A DNA stretch of 64,000 nucleotides from Pseudomonas nitroreducens (GCF_024170165.1 NZ_JALJXP010000007.1:186001-250000); one strand, 5' to 3'. Counted from the stretch's first letter, positions 30,004 through 39,837 are shown. Notes: generated by a model from the sequence alone, not told the origin. Program-made: numbers and translations.

Positions 30004-30071
30004 AGGAGCGGGCTCTGTCCGCGATTGGCCTCCGGCGCTATGCGGACCTAGCGCGGACAGAGCCCGCTCCT
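30004..30071. repeat. Extragenic 20-base perfect inverted repeat
   Basis: Arms 30004-30023 and 30052-30071 (core GCGGGCTCTGTCCGCG) with a 28-base spacer, in the gap between convergent rne and murB. The form resembles a REPIN (paired REP sequences), but the core differs from the GAGCAAGCTCGC type found elsewhere in this window. Confidence 0.7.
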
Positions 30072-30102
30072 ACGATCCGTTCAACACCGGCGCAGGGAGC
30101 GG

Positions 30103-30125
30103 TTCGCGAGCAAGCTCGCTCCTGC
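30103..30125. repeat. REP element, single copy
   Basis: TTCGCGAGCAAGCTCGCTCC is the same extragenic palindrome as at 37794-37816 and 52915-52984. It matches the well-known Pseudomonas REP type seen in P. fluorescens SBW25. Confidence 0.8.
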
Positions 30126-30143
30126 ACTCCCGGCCACGGGCAC

Positions 30144-30173
30144 AAAAAAGGGGATGCCGTGGCATCCCCTTTT
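30144..30173 (-). terminator. Terminator of the murB operon
   Basis: AAAAGGGGATGCC / GGCATCCCCTTTT hairpin downstream of murB on the minus strand, nearly identical to the rne terminator. Confidence 0.85.
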
Positions 30174-30189
30174 CCCATCCGGCGCGGAC

Positions 30190-31209
30190 TCAGTAGAGAT
30201 TCGGCTCCATCTCCAACTCCACGCCGAAGCGCTGGCGGATATCGTCGCGAATGCGCTCAGCCAGGGCATGCAGCTGCGCGCCGGTAGCACCGCCGTAATT
30301 GACCAGCACCAGCGCCTGCTGCGCATGCACGCCAGCGGCACCGTCGCGGAAGCCCTTCCAGCCAGCCTTGTCGATCAGCCAGCCGGCAGCGAGCTTCATC
30401 TGGCCATCGCCCTGCGGATAGGCCACCAGATCGCTGTAGCGCAGGCGCAGCGCGTCGGCCTGCTCGGTGGACACCACCGGGTTCTTGAAGAAGCTGCCGG
30501 CATTGCCCAGCACTGCGGGGTCAGGGAGTTTTTCCCGGCGGATCGCACAGATCACCCGCGAGACATCGACGGGCGTCGGCTCGGTCACGCCCTCCTCCGC
30601 CAGGCGCTGGCGCACCGGGCCGTAGTCCAGATGCAACTTCGCCGCGCGAGTCAGGTTGAAGCGTACCCGCAGGATCAGCCAACGGCTCGACTCACGCTTG
30701 AAGCGGCTTTCGCGGTAGGCAAAGTCGCAGTCTTCCAGCGCGAACTCACGCAGCTCTCCGCTCTCGCGGTCCAGCGCGGTCAGGCCGGCGAATACGTCCT
30801 TGATCTCGACGCCGTAGGCGCCGATGTTCTGCATCGGAGCAGCACCGACGGTGCCAGGAATCAGGCTGAGGTTTTCCAGCCCGCCAAAGCCCTGGGCCAG
30901 GGTCCAGCGCACGAAGTCATCCCACACCTCACCCGCTTCCGCCTCGACCACCACATGCTCGCCGTCGTCACTGATGACACGCACGCCACGGGAAGCCATG
31001 CGCAGCACCAGCGCCTCGACGTCACGGCTCAGCAGCAGGTTGCTGCCGCCGCCAATGACCATCAGCGGCAGACCCTTTTCGGCGGCGACGGCGATACCGG
31101 CGCGCACCTCGGCATCATCGTGCGCCTGGACGAACCAGCGCGCCGCGACCTCAACACCGAAGGTGTTGTAGGGCTTGAGGGAAATGCGTTCTTGCAGTTG
31201 CAGCGTCAC
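30190..31209 (-). CDS. murB: UDP-N-acetylenolpyruvoylglucosamine reductase MurB
   Basis: The 339-residue FAD enzyme makes UDP-MurNAc for peptidoglycan. It has the PCMH-type FAD motif VIGGGSNLLLS, GTVGAAPMQNIGAYGVE and the active-site serine segment NAGSFFKNPVV. The N-terminal NTFGVEVAARWF also fits. Its start overlaps the ptpA stop by four bases. Confidence 0.96.
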   Translation of the reverse strand: MTLQLQERISLKPYNTFGVEVAARWFVQAHDDAEVRAGIAVAAEKGLPLMVIGGGSNLLLSRDVEALVLRMASRGVRVISDDGEHVVVEAEAGEVWDDFVRWTLAQGFGGLENLSLIPGTVGAAPMQNIGAYGVEIKDVFAGLTALDRESGELREFALEDCDFAYRESRFKRESSRWLILRVRFNLTRAAKLHLDYGPVRQRLAEEGVTEPTPVDVSRVICAIRREKLPDPAVLGNAGSFFKNPVVSTEQADALRLRYSDLVAYPQGDGQMKLAAGWLIDKAGWKGFRDGAAGVHAQQALVLVNYGGATGAQLHALAERIRDDIRQRFGVELEMEPNLY

Positions 31210-31670
31210 AGGCGCCCCTTCACTTCCGTCAGCAGGCCGTCGCAGGCCCTTTCCACCAGGTCCAGCACCTGCTCGAAACCGTCTTCACCGCCGTAATACG
31301 GATCGGGGACTTCGTCGACTTCCAGCGCGTAGCGGCGCAGGAACAGGTCCAGCTCCGCCTGGCCGCCGCTGCCGCGCAGATGCTTGAGGTCGCGCAGGTT
31401 GGCGTTGTCCATGGCCAGGACCAGGTCATAGTGGGAGAAGTCGGCGACGCGGACCTGCCGCGCTCGCAGGCCCGACAGATCGTAGCCACGGCGCAGCGCA
31501 GCGGCACGGGTGCGGGCGTCCGGTGCCTTGCCGACATGCCAGTCGCCGGTGCCGGCCGAGTCGATCTCGATGCGATCCTCGAGGCCCGCTTCGCGGACCT
31601 TCTGGCGAAATACACCTTCGGCGGTGGGCGAGCGGCAGATATTGCCCAGGCAGACGAACAGGACCTTCAT
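31206..31670 (-). CDS. ptpA: Low-molecular-weight protein tyrosine phosphatase
   Basis: The 154-residue enzyme begins [20 protein letters not shown], with the CX5R phosphate loop at residues 7-13, and has the general acid DPYYGG aspartate near residue 125. No tyrosine kinase or exopolysaccharide gene is next to it, so the substrate is unknown. The ATG overlaps the kdsB stop by one base. Confidence 0.95.
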   Translation of the reverse strand: MKVLFVCLGNICRSPTAEGVFRQKVREAGLEDRIEIDSAGTGDWHVGKAPDARTRAAALRRGYDLSGLRARQVRVADFSHYDLVLAMDNANLRDLKHLRGSGGQAELDLFLRRYALEVDEVPDPYYGGEDGFEQVLDLVERACDGLLTEVKGRL

Positions 31671-32434
31671 CAGGCCCCCAGGATGCGCCGCACGCGCTCC
31701 AGGTCTTCCGGGGTGTCGACGCCGGCCTGCGGTGCTTCCAGGGCATCGGCCACGTGGATGCGCACACCGTGCCAGAGCGCGCGCAGCTGCTCCAGGCACT
31801 CGGTGTCTTCCAGCCAGCACGGGCCCCACGCCACGAAGTCGCGCAGGAAGCGCGCACGGTAGGCGTAGATGCCGATGTGGCGGCGATACGGCACGTTGGC
31901 CGGCAAGCTTTCGCGGTCCACCGCGAAGGCATCGCGCGCCCAGGGCAGCGTGGCGCGACTGAAGGTCAGGGCCAGGCCATTCTTGTCGCTGACCACCTTG
32001 ACGATGTTCGGGTTGAACAGCGCCGCCGGGTCGTGGATTTCCTCGCACAGGGTGGCGATGCCCGCCTCCGGGTGTGCGGCGAGGTTGGCGGCCACCTGGT
32101 CGATGATCGACGGCGGCACCAGCGGCTCGTCGCCCTGCACGTTGACCACGATGGCGTCGTCGGCCAGGCCCAGCGCATCGGCCACTTCCGCCAGTCGGTC
32201 GGTGCCGGAGTTGTGCTCGGCGCGGGTCAGCACCACCTGGGCGCCGAAGCCCTGGCAGGCATCGAAGATGCGCGCATCATCGGTGGCGACCACTACCTGG
32301 GTGGCCGCACTTTTGCCGGCCTGCGCCCAGACGTGCTGGATCATCGGCTTGCCGGCGATGTCCTGCAGCGGCTTGCCGGGCAGGCGGGTGGAGGCGTAGC
32401 GGGCGGGAATGACGACGGTATAGGCCTGGCTCAT
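31670..32434 (-). CDS. kdsB: CMP-KDO synthetase (3-deoxy-manno-octulosonate cytidylyltransferase)
   Basis: The 254-residue enzyme activates KDO for lipopolysaccharide inner-core synthesis. It has the nucleotidyltransferase signature [28 protein letters not shown] and [12 protein letters not shown]. It is four bases from the Trm112-like gene and one base overlapping ptpA. Confidence 0.96.
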   Translation of the reverse strand: MSQAYTVVIPARYASTRLPGKPLQDIAGKPMIQHVWAQAGKSAATQVVVATDDARIFDACQGFGAQVVLTRAEHNSGTDRLAEVADALGLADDAIVVNVQGDEPLVPPSIIDQVAANLAAHPEAGIATLCEEIHDPAALFNPNIVKVVSDKNGLALTFSRATLPWARDAFAVDRESLPANVPYRRHIGIYAYRARFLRDFVAWGPCWLEDTECLEQLRALWHGVRIHVADALEAPQAGVDTPEDLERVRRILGA

Positions 32435-32438
32435 GGCG

Positions 32439-32624
32439 TTACTTGTCCAGCCGCTCGTCGACGTTCAGGGTACGCGCCTCGCCTTCGAGCATCACCGGGA
32501 TGCCATCGCGCACCGGGTAGGCCAGGCCATCGGCCTTGCAGATCAGCTCGGACTTGTCGTCGGTGAGCTTGAGCGGGCCCTTGCACAGCGGACAGGCGAG
32601 GATATCGAGGAGTTTCGGGTCCAT
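32439..32624 (-). CDS. Trm112-like protein (UPF0434)
   Basis: The 61-residue protein [20 protein letters not shown] has a CX2C pair (Cys11, Cys14) and the C-terminal [11 protein letters not shown] motif of the YcaR/UPF0434 family. The eukaryotic relative Trm112 activates methyltransferases; the bacterial role is not settled. It keeps its usual position between lpxK and kdsB. Confidence 0.93.
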   Translation of the reverse strand: MDPKLLDILACPLCKGPLKLTDDKSELICKADGLAYPVRDGIPVMLEGEARTLNVDERLDK

Positions 32625-32690
32625 GGTGCGTTCCTTGAGCTTAAACAGCGAACAGTTTGAATGCGGGCAGCGCCGGATTGCGACGGCGGA

Positions 32691-33689
32691 TCAGCGGGCG
32701 AGCAGGCGCTCGAGCTGAACGTCGAACCAGGCGACGAAGGCCGGCGACGGCTGCGCTTCGACGGCGAGGTACCACCAGTCGGGCGCGGCGAAGGACCGGC
32801 ATTTCACCGCGTCCTTCTCGGTCATGACCAGCGGCAGTTCCGGCGTGAAGCGCAGCTGCTCGGCGGTGTAGGCCGCATGGTCGGGGAAGGGATGCGGAAT
32901 CGGCCGCCAGTTTAGCTCCTCGAGCGTCGTGAAGAAACGCTGCGGATTGCCAATCCCGGCCAGCGCGTGCAGCGGCTGACCGGCGGGGAAATGCTCGACG
33001 CCACGGCGCTCGCCGCTGACCAGGTTGACCAGGGCAGAAGGTCGCAGGGCGAAGGAGAAGGCTCCCGGCGGATCGGACGGTGCGCCGTTGTGCAGCACGG
33101 CGTCGACTTCGGCCAGACGCTCGGCCGGCTCGCGCAGCGGCCCGGCAGGCAGGCAACGGCCGTTGCCCAGGCCGCGCGCAGCATCGATCAGCACCAATTC
33201 CAGGTCACGGGCCAGGCGGTAGTGTTGCAGGCCATCGTCGCAGAGGATCAGGTCCAGCGGCTCTTCGGCCAGCAGCGCGCGCACGGCGCTGGAGCGGTCC
33301 GGGTCGATCATCAGCGGCACGCCGCAGCGGCGCACGATCATCAGCGGCTCGTCGCCCGCCTCGGCCGCCGATTGCTCGGCGCGCACGCGCCAGGGCGTCT
33401 GCGGCGGCTTCGCGCCGTAGCCGCGACTGACCACACCGACCTTCAGCCCACGGGCGCGGCAGTGTTCGATCAGCCAGAGGATCATCGGCGTCTTGCCGGT
33501 ACCGCCCACGGTGACGTTGCCGACCACGACGATCGGTACGGGCGCGCGGAAGGCCGGCTTGGCGCCGGAGAGGAAGTCCTGCCGGCGGCCTTGTACGACA
33601 CGCCGGTAGAGCAGTTCGAGCGGCCTGAGCAGGGCAAGGGCCGGGTGGCCCTTGTACCAGGCATCGAGCAGGCGGTCGGAGAGCGCCAT
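32691..33689 (-). CDS. lpxK: Tetraacyldisaccharide 4'-kinase LpxK
   Basis: The 332-residue inner-membrane enzyme phosphorylates the 4' position of the lipid A disaccharide. An N-terminal helix ([16 protein letters not shown]) is followed by the P-loop [15 protein letters not shown], a GYGAKPP block and [15 protein letters not shown]. It begins at an ATG overlapping the exbD stop by one base; the larger frame to 34238 is exbD in another phase. Confidence 0.95.
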   Translation of the reverse strand: MALSDRLLDAWYKGHPALALLRPLELLYRRVVQGRRQDFLSGAKPAFRAPVPIVVVGNVTVGGTGKTPMILWLIEHCRARGLKVGVVSRGYGAKPPQTPWRVRAEQSAAEAGDEPLMIVRRCGVPLMIDPDRSSAVRALLAEEPLDLILCDDGLQHYRLARDLELVLIDAARGLGNGRCLPAGPLREPAERLAEVDAVLHNGAPSDPPGAFSFALRPSALVNLVSGERRGVEHFPAGQPLHALAGIGNPQRFFTTLEELNWRPIPHPFPDHAAYTAEQLRFTPELPLVMTEKDAVKCRSFAAPDWWYLAVEAQPSPAFVAWFDVQLERLLAR

Positions 33690-34138
33690 CAGGGGGTCTT
33701 CTTGTCCGCCCGGGACTCGATGGTGGTGATGCGCAGGTGGGTGAAGCCCAGCTTGCCGGCAGCATCCATCGCGGTGACCACGGACTGGTAGTCGACCTTG
33801 CCGTCGGCGGTGATCACCACCGGCAGGCTGTTGTCGCCAGCGGACTCGCGCTGCATGGCGTTCATCAGGTTTTCCAGGTCGTCGCGCGCCAGGCTCTGGC
33901 CATTGAGCGCGTAGTGGCCTTCGACGCTGATGGAGATTTCCAGCTGCTTGATCTCGGTGGCCTCGGGCGGCGTGCCGCTGACCGCTTCGGGCAGTTCGAC
34001 CTTGAGCTGCGAGGGCTTGGTGAACGAGGTGGCAACCACGAAGAACAGCAGCAGCACGAAGATCACGTCGATCAGCGACGCCAGGTTGATGAAGACGTCC
34101 TCGCGGGCCGCTCCGCCCGCTCTGCGGCGGAATTTCAC
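33689..34138 (-). CDS. exbD: ExbD/TolR family biopolymer transport protein
   Basis: The 149-residue protein has one transmembrane segment (about 16-40) with the conserved proton-path aspartate in [19 protein letters not shown] and a periplasmic domain. It forms a proton-driven stator with the upstream ExbB-like protein. It starts with GTG overlapping the exbB stop (GTGA). No tonB or ton receptor is adjacent. Confidence 0.93.
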   Translation of the reverse strand: MKFRRRAGGAAREDVFINLASLIDVIFVLLLFFVVATSFTKPSQLKVELPEAVSGTPPEATEIKQLEISISVEGHYALNGQSLARDDLENLMNAMQRESAGDNSLPVVITADGKVDYQSVVTAMDAAGKLGFTHLRITTIESRADKKTP

Positions 34139-34770
34139 GCTTTGCCTTCCTCGACAAAGTCGACTTCGCGATCGCCCTGGACCACTTCCACCAGCTTGAT
34201 GGCTTCCTGCTCCATGGCGATGACCAGTTCATCGACACGGCGCAGCAGGTAACGGTGGAAGAACACCGCCGGGATCGCCACGACCAGGCCCGATGCAGTG
34301 GTGATCAGGGCCTTGGAGATACCGCCGGCGAGCATCGGCGCGTTGGCCATGCCGTCGCCCATGAAGGCACTGAAGATCTGGATCATGCCGAACACGGTCC
34401 CCAGCAGGCCCAGCAGCGGCGCCATCGCGGCGATGGTGCCCAGGGCGTTGAGGTAGCGCTCCAGCTCGTGGATGACGCGGGACGCGGCCTCCTCGATGCA
34501 CTCCTTCATGATCTCGCGACCATGCTTGGAGTTGGCCAGGCCGGCAGCGAGGATTTCACCCAGCGGGGAGGACGCGCGCAGGTCCTTGAGGGCCTGGCTG
34601 TTCATCTTCTTGTCCTTGATCTGCTTCCACACCTGGCCGAGCAGCTGCGGCGGGGCCACACGGCTCAAGCGCAGGGTCCAGAGACGTTCGGCGACGATCG
34701 CCATGGCAGCGACGGAGCTCAGCAAGATCGGCAGCATCATCCAGCCGCCAGCTTTGACCAGTTCCCACAC
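34135..34770 (-). CDS. exbB: ExbB/TolQ family MotA-like proton channel
   Basis: The 211-residue protein starts at GTG 34770 ([20 protein letters not shown]). It has three transmembrane segments (about 9-28, 105-130 and 150-175), with [14 protein letters not shown] and [14 protein letters not shown] typical of ExbB/TolQ. It energises an outer-membrane process through ExbD. The position next to comEC and lpxK is conserved in Pseudomonas and differs from the tol-pal operon. Confidence 0.92.
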   Translation of the reverse strand: MWELVKAGGWMMLPILLSSVAAMAIVAERLWTLRLSRVAPPQLLGQVWKQIKDKKMNSQALKDLRASSPLGEILAAGLANSKHGREIMKECIEEAASRVIHELERYLNALGTIAAMAPLLGLLGTVFGMIQIFSAFMGDGMANAPMLAGGISKALITTASGLVVAIPAVFFHRYLLRRVDELVIAMEQEAIKLVEVVQGDREVDFVEEGKA

Positions 34771-34841
34771 AGTGGTGAATCCCCTGAAAAAAAGTGGCGC
34801 CACTCTAGCACAGGGGCCGTGGCGAGCCGACCGCCCGAGGC

Positions 34842-37034
34842 TCAATTTTCCTGCCAGAAATGTGCGCCTTCGCGCACTCCCCGGACCTCGCCATGGGCAC
34901 CGAGCGTCAGGGTCAACCCGCCCTGCTCCGCCGTATCCTGAATCCGGATGCCCAGCGCGCGGAAGCGCTCGACGACCGACGGATGCGGATGGCCGTAGGG
35001 GTTGTTGGCGCCCCGGGAGATGATCGCCGTCGACGGCCGGATCGCCCGCAGGAAGGCTGCCCCGGAGGAACTCCGGCTGCCATGGTGCCCCGCCAGCAGC
35101 CAGTCGATCTGCTCGCCCGGATGCGCAGCCAGCCAGGCGAGTTCGGCGGGCTGCGGGAGGTCACCGGTGAGCAGGATACGCTCGCCGTTGGCCTCGATTT
35201 CCAGCGCGCAGGAACGGTCGTTGCTCTCGCCGGCCCCCGTCCAGGCCCAACTGGAGAGTCGAACGCCATCGACCTGCCACACCTCCATGCCACAGGGGCG
35301 CGCCTGCAGCTCCTCTGGCAGGCGCTCAGGCTCACCGCTGATGACCTGCGTCGGCCGCAACGAGCGCTTCACCGCCACGGCACCACCGGCATGGTCGTTG
35401 TCCGCGTGGCTGAGCATCAGCCTATCCAGATGCCCGATGCCCAGGCTGCGCAGCGTCGGCACGACCACGCGCTCACCGATGTCGAATTCGCCGTTGCGCG
35501 CCCCGGTGTCGTAGAGCCAGACCTGACTGCGCGTGCGGATCAGCACCGACAGCCCCTGCCCCACGTCCAGCACGCGGATCTCGGCCATGCCCGGCGCGGG
35601 CAACGGCACCGCCGGCCAGAACACCGGCAGAAACATCGCCAGCCCCAGCGCACGCAATGGGACACCGGCCGGCGCAAGCAGCAGGAGTGCGCCCAGCATC
35701 GCCAGCGCCAGCGCCCAGGCGGGCGCGGCTACCGGCTGCCAGGCGGGCGCCAGCCCGGCCATCCAGCCCAACAGCCGGAACAGCAATTCCAGCAGCCCGC
35801 CCGACACCCAGAGCAAGGCCTCACCCAGCCAGGGAATTCCCAGCGCCAGGCTCCCCAGCAGCGCCATCGGCACGACGATCAACTCGACCCAGGGCACGGC
35901 GATCAGGTTGGCGACCACCCCGGAAATGCTCAACGGCAAACCGAGGGCAATGGACGCCGGCAGCAATCCGACCGCCATCAGCCATTGCGCGCGCAGCCAG
36001 GTGCGCCAGGCGGTCCAGCGCCCCAGCCGCCCCGAGAAGCCGAAGATCAGCAGCGCCACCGCCGCATAGGACAACCAGAAACCCGGCAACAGCACGACCA
36101 GCGGCTCGACCAGCAGCACCGCCAGCAGGGCGCCGAGCAGCGGGGCCCAAAGTCCGCGATGGCGATAGCGCAGACGCCACAGCAGGACGATGGAGACCAT
36201 GACGCAGGCGCGCTGCAACGGCACCTCGAACCCAGCCATCAGGCTGTACACCCAGGCACCGCCTGCAGCCAGCAGGCAGGCACAGGGCAACCATGCAATT
36301 CGCGCCGGCCAGCAACCGAAGCGCGCCAGCCCGGCAACCAGCGCATAGAGCAGGCCGGCCAGCAGCGAGATGTGCGAGCCGGAGATCACCATCAGGTGCA
36401 GGGTTCCGGTGTCCTGCAGGACCTGCCAGTCCGCCGTGGTCAAGCCGGAGGCATCGCCCAGCACCAGCGCGGCGAGTGCCCCGGAGCGACCGTGGGCATC
36501 CACTGCCAGCAGGCGTTGCCGCCAGGCTTCGCGCCAGGCGCGCGGACCGCTGGAAGCCTCCAGGCGCTGCCCGTCCTTCACACTGCCGGTGGCGCCGATA
36601 CGCTGGGCGGTGAGCCAGGCCTCGTAATCGAACCCCGCACCATTGGCCATGCCGTGGGGGCGCTTGAGTTTCACCGCCAGCCGCCAGCGCTCGCCGCCCG
36701 CCACCGGGGGCCCGCCGAACCAGGACAGACGCAGCGTGGCAGGGACCTTCGCACGGGGGCTGGAGACATCGGCGAGCTGGAAGCGCACCGATGGCCCCGA
36801 GCGATCCGGCAGGCCCTCTACCTTGCCCTCCAGCCACAGCGTGCGGCCGTCCAGCTCCCGCGCCAGGCGATCATCCAGCGCCCACTGCGCCGACTGGCAG
36901 GCCCAGGCGAAACCGAGCAGGAACAGGCCGATGAAGTAGCCGCGAGTGAACAACAACGGCAGCGCGAGCAGCGCGAGAAGCAGCAGGACCCAGCCGGATG
37001 GAAGCGCCGGCAATCCCAAGGCCAGCGCGAGCAT
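34842..37034 (-). CDS. comEC: DNA internalization competence protein ComEC/Rec2
   Basis: The protein (730 residues from the ATG at 37034) has a hydrophobic N terminus, a DUF4131/OB-like region, the competence transmembrane domain (GDASGLTTADWQVLQDTGTLHLMVISGSH) and a C-terminal metallo-beta-lactamase domain with LDVGQGLSV and LSHADNDHAGG. It forms the inner-membrane channel for single-stranded DNA uptake. Start codon uncertain: the frame continues to 37139 and a TTG just upstream is also possible. Confidence 0.9.
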   Translation of the reverse strand: MLALALGLPALPSGWVLLLLALLALPLLFTRGYFIGLFLLGFAWACQSAQWALDDRLARELDGRTLWLEGKVEGLPDRSGPSVRFQLADVSSPRAKVPATLRLSWFGGPPVAGGERWRLAVKLKRPHGMANGAGFDYEAWLTAQRIGATGSVKDGQRLEASSGPRAWREAWRQRLLAVDAHGRSGALAALVLGDASGLTTADWQVLQDTGTLHLMVISGSHISLLAGLLYALVAGLARFGCWPARIAWLPCACLLAAGGAWVYSLMAGFEVPLQRACVMVSIVLLWRLRYRHRGLWAPLLGALLAVLLVEPLVVLLPGFWLSYAAVALLIFGFSGRLGRWTAWRTWLRAQWLMAVGLLPASIALGLPLSISGVVANLIAVPWVELIVVPMALLGSLALGIPWLGEALLWVSGGLLELLFRLLGWMAGLAPAWQPVAAPAWALALAMLGALLLLAPAGVPLRALGLAMFLPVFWPAVPLPAPGMAEIRVLDVGQGLSVLIRTRSQVWLYDTGARNGEFDIGERVVVPTLRSLGIGHLDRLMLSHADNDHAGGAVAVKRSLRPTQVISGEPERLPEELQARPCGMEVWQVDGVRLSSWAWTGAGESNDRSCALEIEANGERILLTGDLPQPAELAWLAAHPGEQIDWLLAGHHGSRSSSGAAFLRAIRPSTAIISRGANNPYGHPHPSVVERFRALGIRIQDTAEQGGLTLTLGAHGEVRGVREGAHFWQEN

Positions 37035-37186
37035 CCCTGTACGAGGCAACGGAGCGACTCCCCGACCCTGGCGCGACCGCCGATCCGATTGGTCTGCGGC
37101 GGTTACACACGGACATAGTTGGCAACGAATGACTGTCACCTAGCTAGGCATAATGGGCCGTCGTCCGTCTGCCAGAGATTTCCCTC

Positions 37187-37717
37187 ATGCCGCGCCGAAT
37201 CTTCAAGCGCTACATGCCGGATCCGGAGAGCATCAGGAACCACAAGGGCCTGCGCTTTCTCGGACCGCTGATCCAGTCGCCCAACCTCTGGCACCTGAAT
37301 CGCCGCTCCGTATCCCGCGCCATGGGCATGGGACTGTTCGCCGCGTTCATCCCGATCCCACTGCAGATGCTGCTGGCCGCCTCGCTGGCGGTGTGGGTGC
37401 GGGCCAACCTGCCGATCTCGGTGGGGCTGGTCTGGCTGACCAACCCGATCACCATGCCGCCGGTGTTCTACTGCACCTACAAGATGGGCGCCTGGATCAT
37501 GGGCATCCCGGCACGCGCCCTGCCCGACCACCTGACCTGGGAATGGATCAGCGGCGAGCTGTCGATGCTCTGGCAGCCCTTCCTGCTGGGTTCGGTGCTC
37601 TGCGGCATCCTGGTGGGCATCCTCGGCTACCTGGCGACCGAGGGTTACTGGCGCTGGTGGATCGGCCGCAGCTGGCGGCGCCGCCGGGCGCTGCGCAATC
37701 TGCAGCAAGGGCTGTGA
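37187..37717 (+). CDS. DUF2062 membrane protein
   Basis: The 176-residue protein has a basic N terminus (MPRRIFKRYMPDPESIRNHK) and several hydrophobic segments, including MGLFAAFIPIPLQMLLAAS and LTNPITMPPVFYCTYKMG, the hallmark of DUF2062. The role in the envelope is unknown. The C terminus is arginine-rich. It is divergent from comEC and corresponds to PA2985. Confidence 0.92.
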   Translation: MPRRIFKRYMPDPESIRNHKGLRFLGPLIQSPNLWHLNRRSVSRAMGMGLFAAFIPIPLQMLLAASLAVWVRANLPISVGLVWLTNPITMPPVFYCTYKMGAWIMGIPARALPDHLTWEWISGELSMLWQPFLLGSVLCGILVGILGYLATEGYWRWWIGRSWRRRRALRNLQQGL

Positions 37718-37724
37718 ACTTTTC

Positions 37725-37762
37725 GCAGGAGCGAGGGGGACGCCATCGTTCTTGCTCGCGAG
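37725..37762. repeat. Degenerate REP half interrupted by a 16-base insert
   Basis: GCAGGAGCGAG (37725-37735) and TTGCTCGCGAG (37752-37762) are the two halves of the local REP consensus, separated by 16 unrelated bases. Together with the intact REP at 37794-37816, in inverted orientation, it looks like a decayed REPIN. Confidence 0.6.
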
Positions 37763-37793
37763 CCACCCCGCTCTTGAGCTGCCGGTAATTCCG

Positions 37794-37816
37794 TTCGCGA
37801 GCAAGCTCGCTCCTAC
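37794..37816. repeat. REP element
   Basis: TTCGCGAGCAAGCTCGCTCC followed by TAC, identical in core to the copies at 30103 and 52961, in the gap between DUF2062 and the Lol operon end. Confidence 0.8.
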
Positions 37817-37837
37817 GCAAGGTGCCACCCTGAAACG

Positions 37838-37866
37838 AAAAAGCCGCCCCTAAGGGCGACTTTTTA
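37838..37866 (-). terminator. Terminator of the lolCDE operon
   Basis: Imperfect GTCGCCC / GGGCGGC stem with A5 and T5 flanks just after the lolE stop codon; usable in both directions. Confidence 0.8.
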
Positions 37867-37879
37867 ATGGATCGGACAA

Positions 37880-39127
37880 TCACTCGTAACGCAGCGATTC
37901 CGCCGGCTGGGTCGAGGCCGCGCGCCAGGCCGGGTACAGCGTGGCGAGGAAGCTCATCGACAGCGCCGCGACGCAGATCAGCACGATGTCGCTGATCTGC
38001 GGGTCGGACGGCAGGTAGTTGATGAAGTAGATGTCCGAGTTGAACACGTGGGTGCCGGCGACGCGCTCCAGGGTCGAGACAATGGCGGTGACGTTGTACG
38101 CCGCCAGCACACCCAGTACGCAGCCGATCACGGTGCCGATCAGGCCGATCACCGTGCCCTGCACCATGAAGATCGCCATGATCTGCTTCGGCGTGGCGCC
38201 CAGGGTGCGCAGGATGGCGATGTCGGCGCGCTTGTCGGCCACGACCATGATCAGGGTGGCGATGATGTTGAAGGCGGCGACCGCAACGATCAGCAGTAGC
38301 AGCAGGCCGATCATGGTCTTTTCCATCTTCATCGCGCTGAACAGGCTGCCCTGGGTGTGGGTCCAGTCCACCGAGCGATAGCCGTCACCCAGTTGCCTGG
38401 CGATGGCCGCGCCCACTTCCGGCGCCTGGAACAGGTCCTTCAGGGCGATGCGCACGCTCTGCACCTGGCCGGGCTGCCAGCGCATCAGGCTGGCCGCGTC
38501 GTCCACGTGAATCAGTGCCAGGGTGCTGTCCAGTTCGGCACCCACCTTGAAGATACCGACCACGTTCAGGCGCTGCATGCGCGGGGTGATGCCGCCGGGC
38601 GCGGTGCTCGGCTCAGGGACGATCAGCAGCAGGCTGTCACCGACGTTGACGTGGAAGCGCCGCGCGGTGATCTCGCCGATGACCACGCCGAACTCGGTGG
38701 CCTTGAGGTCGTCAAGGCTGCCGCGGACCATGTGCCGGCCGATGATCGACACCTGGGTTTCCAGCGCCGGGTCGACGCCATCCACCTCGATGGGCTGCAT
38801 CATGCCCTTGTAGGAGAGCATGCCGTCGACTTCGGTGTAGGGCACCGCGCCGACGATCTTCGGGTTCTGCTTGGCCACCTCGGCCACGTGTTGCCAGTTG
38901 TCCAGCGGGCCGCTGGTCTGCTGCAGCACGGCATGCGGCACCATGCCGAGGATGCGCGAGCGCATTTCCTTCTGGAAGCCGTTCATCACCGAGAGCACCA
39001 CGATCATGGCCAGCACGCCCAGGGCGAGGCCGATCATCGAGGTCAGGGAGATGAACGAGATGTAGTGGTTGCGTCGCTTGGCACGGGTGTAGCGGGTGCC
39101 GATGAAGACGGACAGGGGTCTGAACAT
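37880..39127 (-). CDS. lolE: Lipoprotein-releasing system permease LolE
   Basis: The 415-residue MacB/FtsX-type permease has an N-terminal transmembrane helix ([22 protein letters not shown]), a large periplasmic domain and three C-terminal helices. With LolC and LolD it extracts outer-membrane lipoproteins from the inner membrane and hands them to LolA. It is about half-identical by eye to the LolC paralogue at 39830. The E name follows its downstream position in the lolC-D-E order. Confidence 0.93.
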   Translation of the reverse strand: MFRPLSVFIGTRYTRAKRRNHYISFISLTSMIGLALGVLAMIVVLSVMNGFQKEMRSRILGMVPHAVLQQTSGPLDNWQHVAEVAKQNPKIVGAVPYTEVDGMLSYKGMMQPIEVDGVDPALETQVSIIGRHMVRGSLDDLKATEFGVVIGEITARRFHVNVGDSLLLIVPEPSTAPGGITPRMQRLNVVGIFKVGAELDSTLALIHVDDAASLMRWQPGQVQSVRIALKDLFQAPEVGAAIARQLGDGYRSVDWTHTQGSLFSAMKMEKTMIGLLLLLIVAVAAFNIIATLIMVVADKRADIAILRTLGATPKQIMAIFMVQGTVIGLIGTVIGCVLGVLAAYNVTAIVSTLERVAGTHVFNSDIYFINYLPSDPQISDIVLICVAALSMSFLATLYPAWRAASTQPAESLRYE

Positions 39128-39138
39128 TCCGTTATCCC

Positions 39139-39837
39139 TCAGGCGGCGACCAGCCGGCCCTCCTCCAGGCGCAGCACACGGTCCATCTGCTGGGCGAGGT
39201 GGGTGTCGTGGGTCACCACCAGGAAGGCGGTACGCAGGGACTGCGACAGCTCCAGCATCAGCTCCTGGATACCGTGGGCGGTGTGCTGGTCGAGGTTGCC
39301 GGTGGGCTCGTCGAGCAGTACCAGCTTCGGCGTGTTGACCAGGGCGCGGGCGATGGCCACGCGCTGGCGCTCACCACCGGACAACTCCGACGGCTTGTGG
39401 CTCAGGCGATGCCCCAGGCCCACGCGCTCCAGCAGTGCGGTGGCACGCTGGCGCGCCTCGGGGATCGGCGTCTTGCCGATCAGCAGCGGCATGCAGACGT
39501 TCTCCAGCGCGGTGAACTCCGGCAGCAGATGGTGGAACTGGTAGACGAAGCCCAGCGCGCGGTTGCGCAGCAGGCCGCGCTGCTTCTCGTTGAGCGCCGA
39601 CAGCTGTTCGCCGGCCAGCCAGACGCTGCCGGTGCTGGGCGTGTCGAGGCCGCCGAGCATGTTCAGCAGGGTGCTCTTGCCCGAGCCGGAGCTGCCGACG
39701 ATGGCCACGCGCTCGCCGGGCAGCAGCTCCAGCTGCACGCCGGAGAGCACCTCGACCGACTGCGGGCCTTCCTCGTAGCGCTTGCCGAGATCGCGGCAGC
39801 TCAGGACGGCCTGGTCGTTGGGGGTCGGCTTACTCAT
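39139..39837 (-). CDS. lolD: Lipoprotein-releasing system ATP-binding protein LolD
   Basis: The 232-residue ABC ATPase has Walker [10 protein letters not shown], the signature [15 protein letters not shown] and Walker [13 protein letters not shown]. It powers the LolCDE lipoprotein exporter. The ATG at 39837 overlaps lolC by eight bases; frames further upstream are within lolC. Confidence 0.96.
   Translation of the reverse strand: MSKPTPNDQAVLSCRDLGKRYEEGPQSVEVLSGVQLELLPGERVAIVGSSGSGKSTLLNMLGGLDTPSTGSVWLAGEQLSALNEKQRGLLRNRALGFVYQFHHLLPEFTALENVCMPLLIGKTPIPEARQRATALLERVGLGHRLSHKPSELSGGERQRVAIARALVNTPKLVLLDEPTGNLDQHTAHGIQELMLELSQSLRTAFLVVTHDTHLAQQMDRVLRLEEGRLVAA

Noticed and set aside
30004..30071. 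Reading the 20-base inverted repeat as a terminator
   Set aside because: The loop is 28 bases and no T tract follows; the neighbouring hairpins at 29942 and 30144 already serve as terminators.
34860..37118. Plus-strand open frame of 752 codons opposite comEC
   Set aside because: Gln/Arg/Pro-rich antisense shadow; ComEC motifs on the other strand are clear.
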